From Paludibacteraceae bacterium (lineage in GTDB: Bacteria > Bacteroidota > Bacteroidia > Bacteroidales > Paludibacteraceae): a DNA stretch of 5,541 bases. Shown here one piece after another: positions 4,913 through 5,541 of the stretch (positions are counted from its first letter, which is position 1; each line of letters begins with the position of its first letter). The notes beneath the pieces were generated by a model. That model was not told the origin of the DNA. It did not search any database and saw only the letters and a program-made list of their open reading frames with translations. A program made the translations under genes and the position numbers. Where the stretch lies: contig JAFZEQ010000013.1 of NCBI GenBank assembly GCA_017560605.1, forward strand, positions 1-5,541. The letters run 5' to 3'.

Positions 4913-5541
4913 ATGGCTATAAAACTTATCAAAGCTTGTAAAGAATTAAACATCGGTATGTCCACTGCCGTGGAATTCTGTAAAAAGCAGGGTAAGGAAA
5001 TCGCTACCGATCCTAATACACGTATCGATGACGACTTGTACCTACTGCTCGCTAAAGAATTTAACAAGGACAAGGCCTTGAAAATTGAGGCAGAAATGCA
5101 GGCACAAGAGCGTCAAGAGCGTGAAGTACCAAAATCAGTGGCAATCAACGAACCCCAAAAGCCAGAGCATATACCTACTGAGGTGGCAAAACCTAAGGTC
5201 GTAGGTAAGATTGATCTTGATGCCGACAAGAAGAAGGTTGAGGAAGCTAAAAAGGCAGCGGAGGAAGCTCAGGCAAAGAAGGCTGCTGAAGAAGCTGCAC
5301 GAAATGCTGCCGAAAAAGCTGCTAAGAAAGCTGCGGCAAAAGCTGCGGCTGAGGCTGAAGCTTTAGCAAAAGCTGCAGCACAGCAACCAGCCGCTGAACA
5401 AACACATCAGCCTAAAACAGAAGAAGAAGAGGTCTTCCGCCTCAATAAACCTGTGCTCAAAAATGCTCCAAAGGTGGTAGGTAAGATTGATTTAAGCAGT
5501 ATCAATCCTGCTACTCATCCTAAACAAAAAACCAAAGAGGA
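4913..5541 (+). CDS. infB: Translation initiation factor IF-2, N-terminal part (3' end outside window)
   Basis: IF2 is the GTPase that places initiator tRNA on the 30S subunit and promotes subunit joining; this window holds only about 209 N-terminal residues, before the GTPase domain. ATG 4913 opens MAIKLIKACKELNIGMSTAV, a typical IF2 N-terminal helical domain (about 1-60, including KKQGKEIATDPNTRID and YLLLAKEF). Next comes a long Ala/Lys/Glu-rich, probably helical linker (about 105-160), as is usual and variable in IF2. The phrase PKVVGKIDL appears twice, at 94-102 and 186-194, flanking this linker. No Shine-Dalgarno is visible; the upstream sequence is ACCGAACACGAT. Position third in rimP-nusA-infB supports the identification. 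The frame is open to the window edge. Confidence 0.94.
   Translation, partial: MAIKLIKACKELNIGMSTAVEFCKKQGKEIATDPNTRIDDDLYLLLAKEFNKDKALKIEAEMQAQERQEREVPKSVAINEPQKPEHIPTEVAKPKVVGKIDLDADKKKVEEAKKAAEEAQAKKAAEEAARNAAEKAAKKAAAKAAAEAEALAKAAAQQPAAEQTHQPKTEEEEVFRLNKPVLKNAPKVVGKIDLSSINPATHPKQKTKE

Noticed and set aside
5224..5380. Ala/Lys/Glu-rich repetitive stretch as a low-complexity DNA repeat
   Set aside because: It is in frame within infB and matches the normal helical linker of IF2; codons vary, so it is not a DNA-level tandem repeat.

Overview
The window looks like a chromosomal segment from a member of Bacteroidetes, most likely Bacteroidales (Bacteroides/Prevotella-like). Three things point there. 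The one clear promoter has the Bacteroidetes form TTTG-N20-TAnnTTTG. Gene starts lack Shine-Dalgarno spacing and have A-rich upstream sequence. NusA, RimP, the GSCFA protein and the LolE/FtsX-type permease all read like Bacteroidales versions. No mobile element, CRISPR array, tRNA or rRNA was seen.

Left part (1-2889). The window opens inside a PAP2-family membrane phosphatase gene on the plus strand. Its 3' end overlaps, tail to tail, a minus-strand gene for a small secreted Spy/DUF4890-like protein. That gene is divergent, with only 21 bp between starts, from a plus-strand gene for a LolE/FtsX-type ABC permease. A GSCFA-family (SGNH-like) protein gene follows the permease after 4 bp and is probably co-transcribed with it.

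Right part (2890-5541). A promoter at 2929-2960 and a hairpin-bearing leader precede rimP-nusA-infB, the classical operon linking 30S maturation (RimP), transcription elongation, termination and antitermination (NusA) and translation initiation (IF2). infB runs off the right edge after its N-terminal region.

Most of the unexplained signal lies in the three non-coding stretches of this operon. A 13-bp hairpin begins near the predicted 5' end of the mRNA. The rimP-nusA spacer can form a pseudoknot-like fold and carries both CACCTCC and GGAGG. The nusA-infB spacer holds four exact tandem copies of GAATTAA. The heptamer CCGAACA was found only three times on the plus strand by eye, once in each of these leaders, and 4-5 nt before the preferred starts of nusA and infB. 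These suggest leader-level control of the operon, which is inference from sequence only. The coding content is otherwise ordinary; no new multi-gene system is evident.
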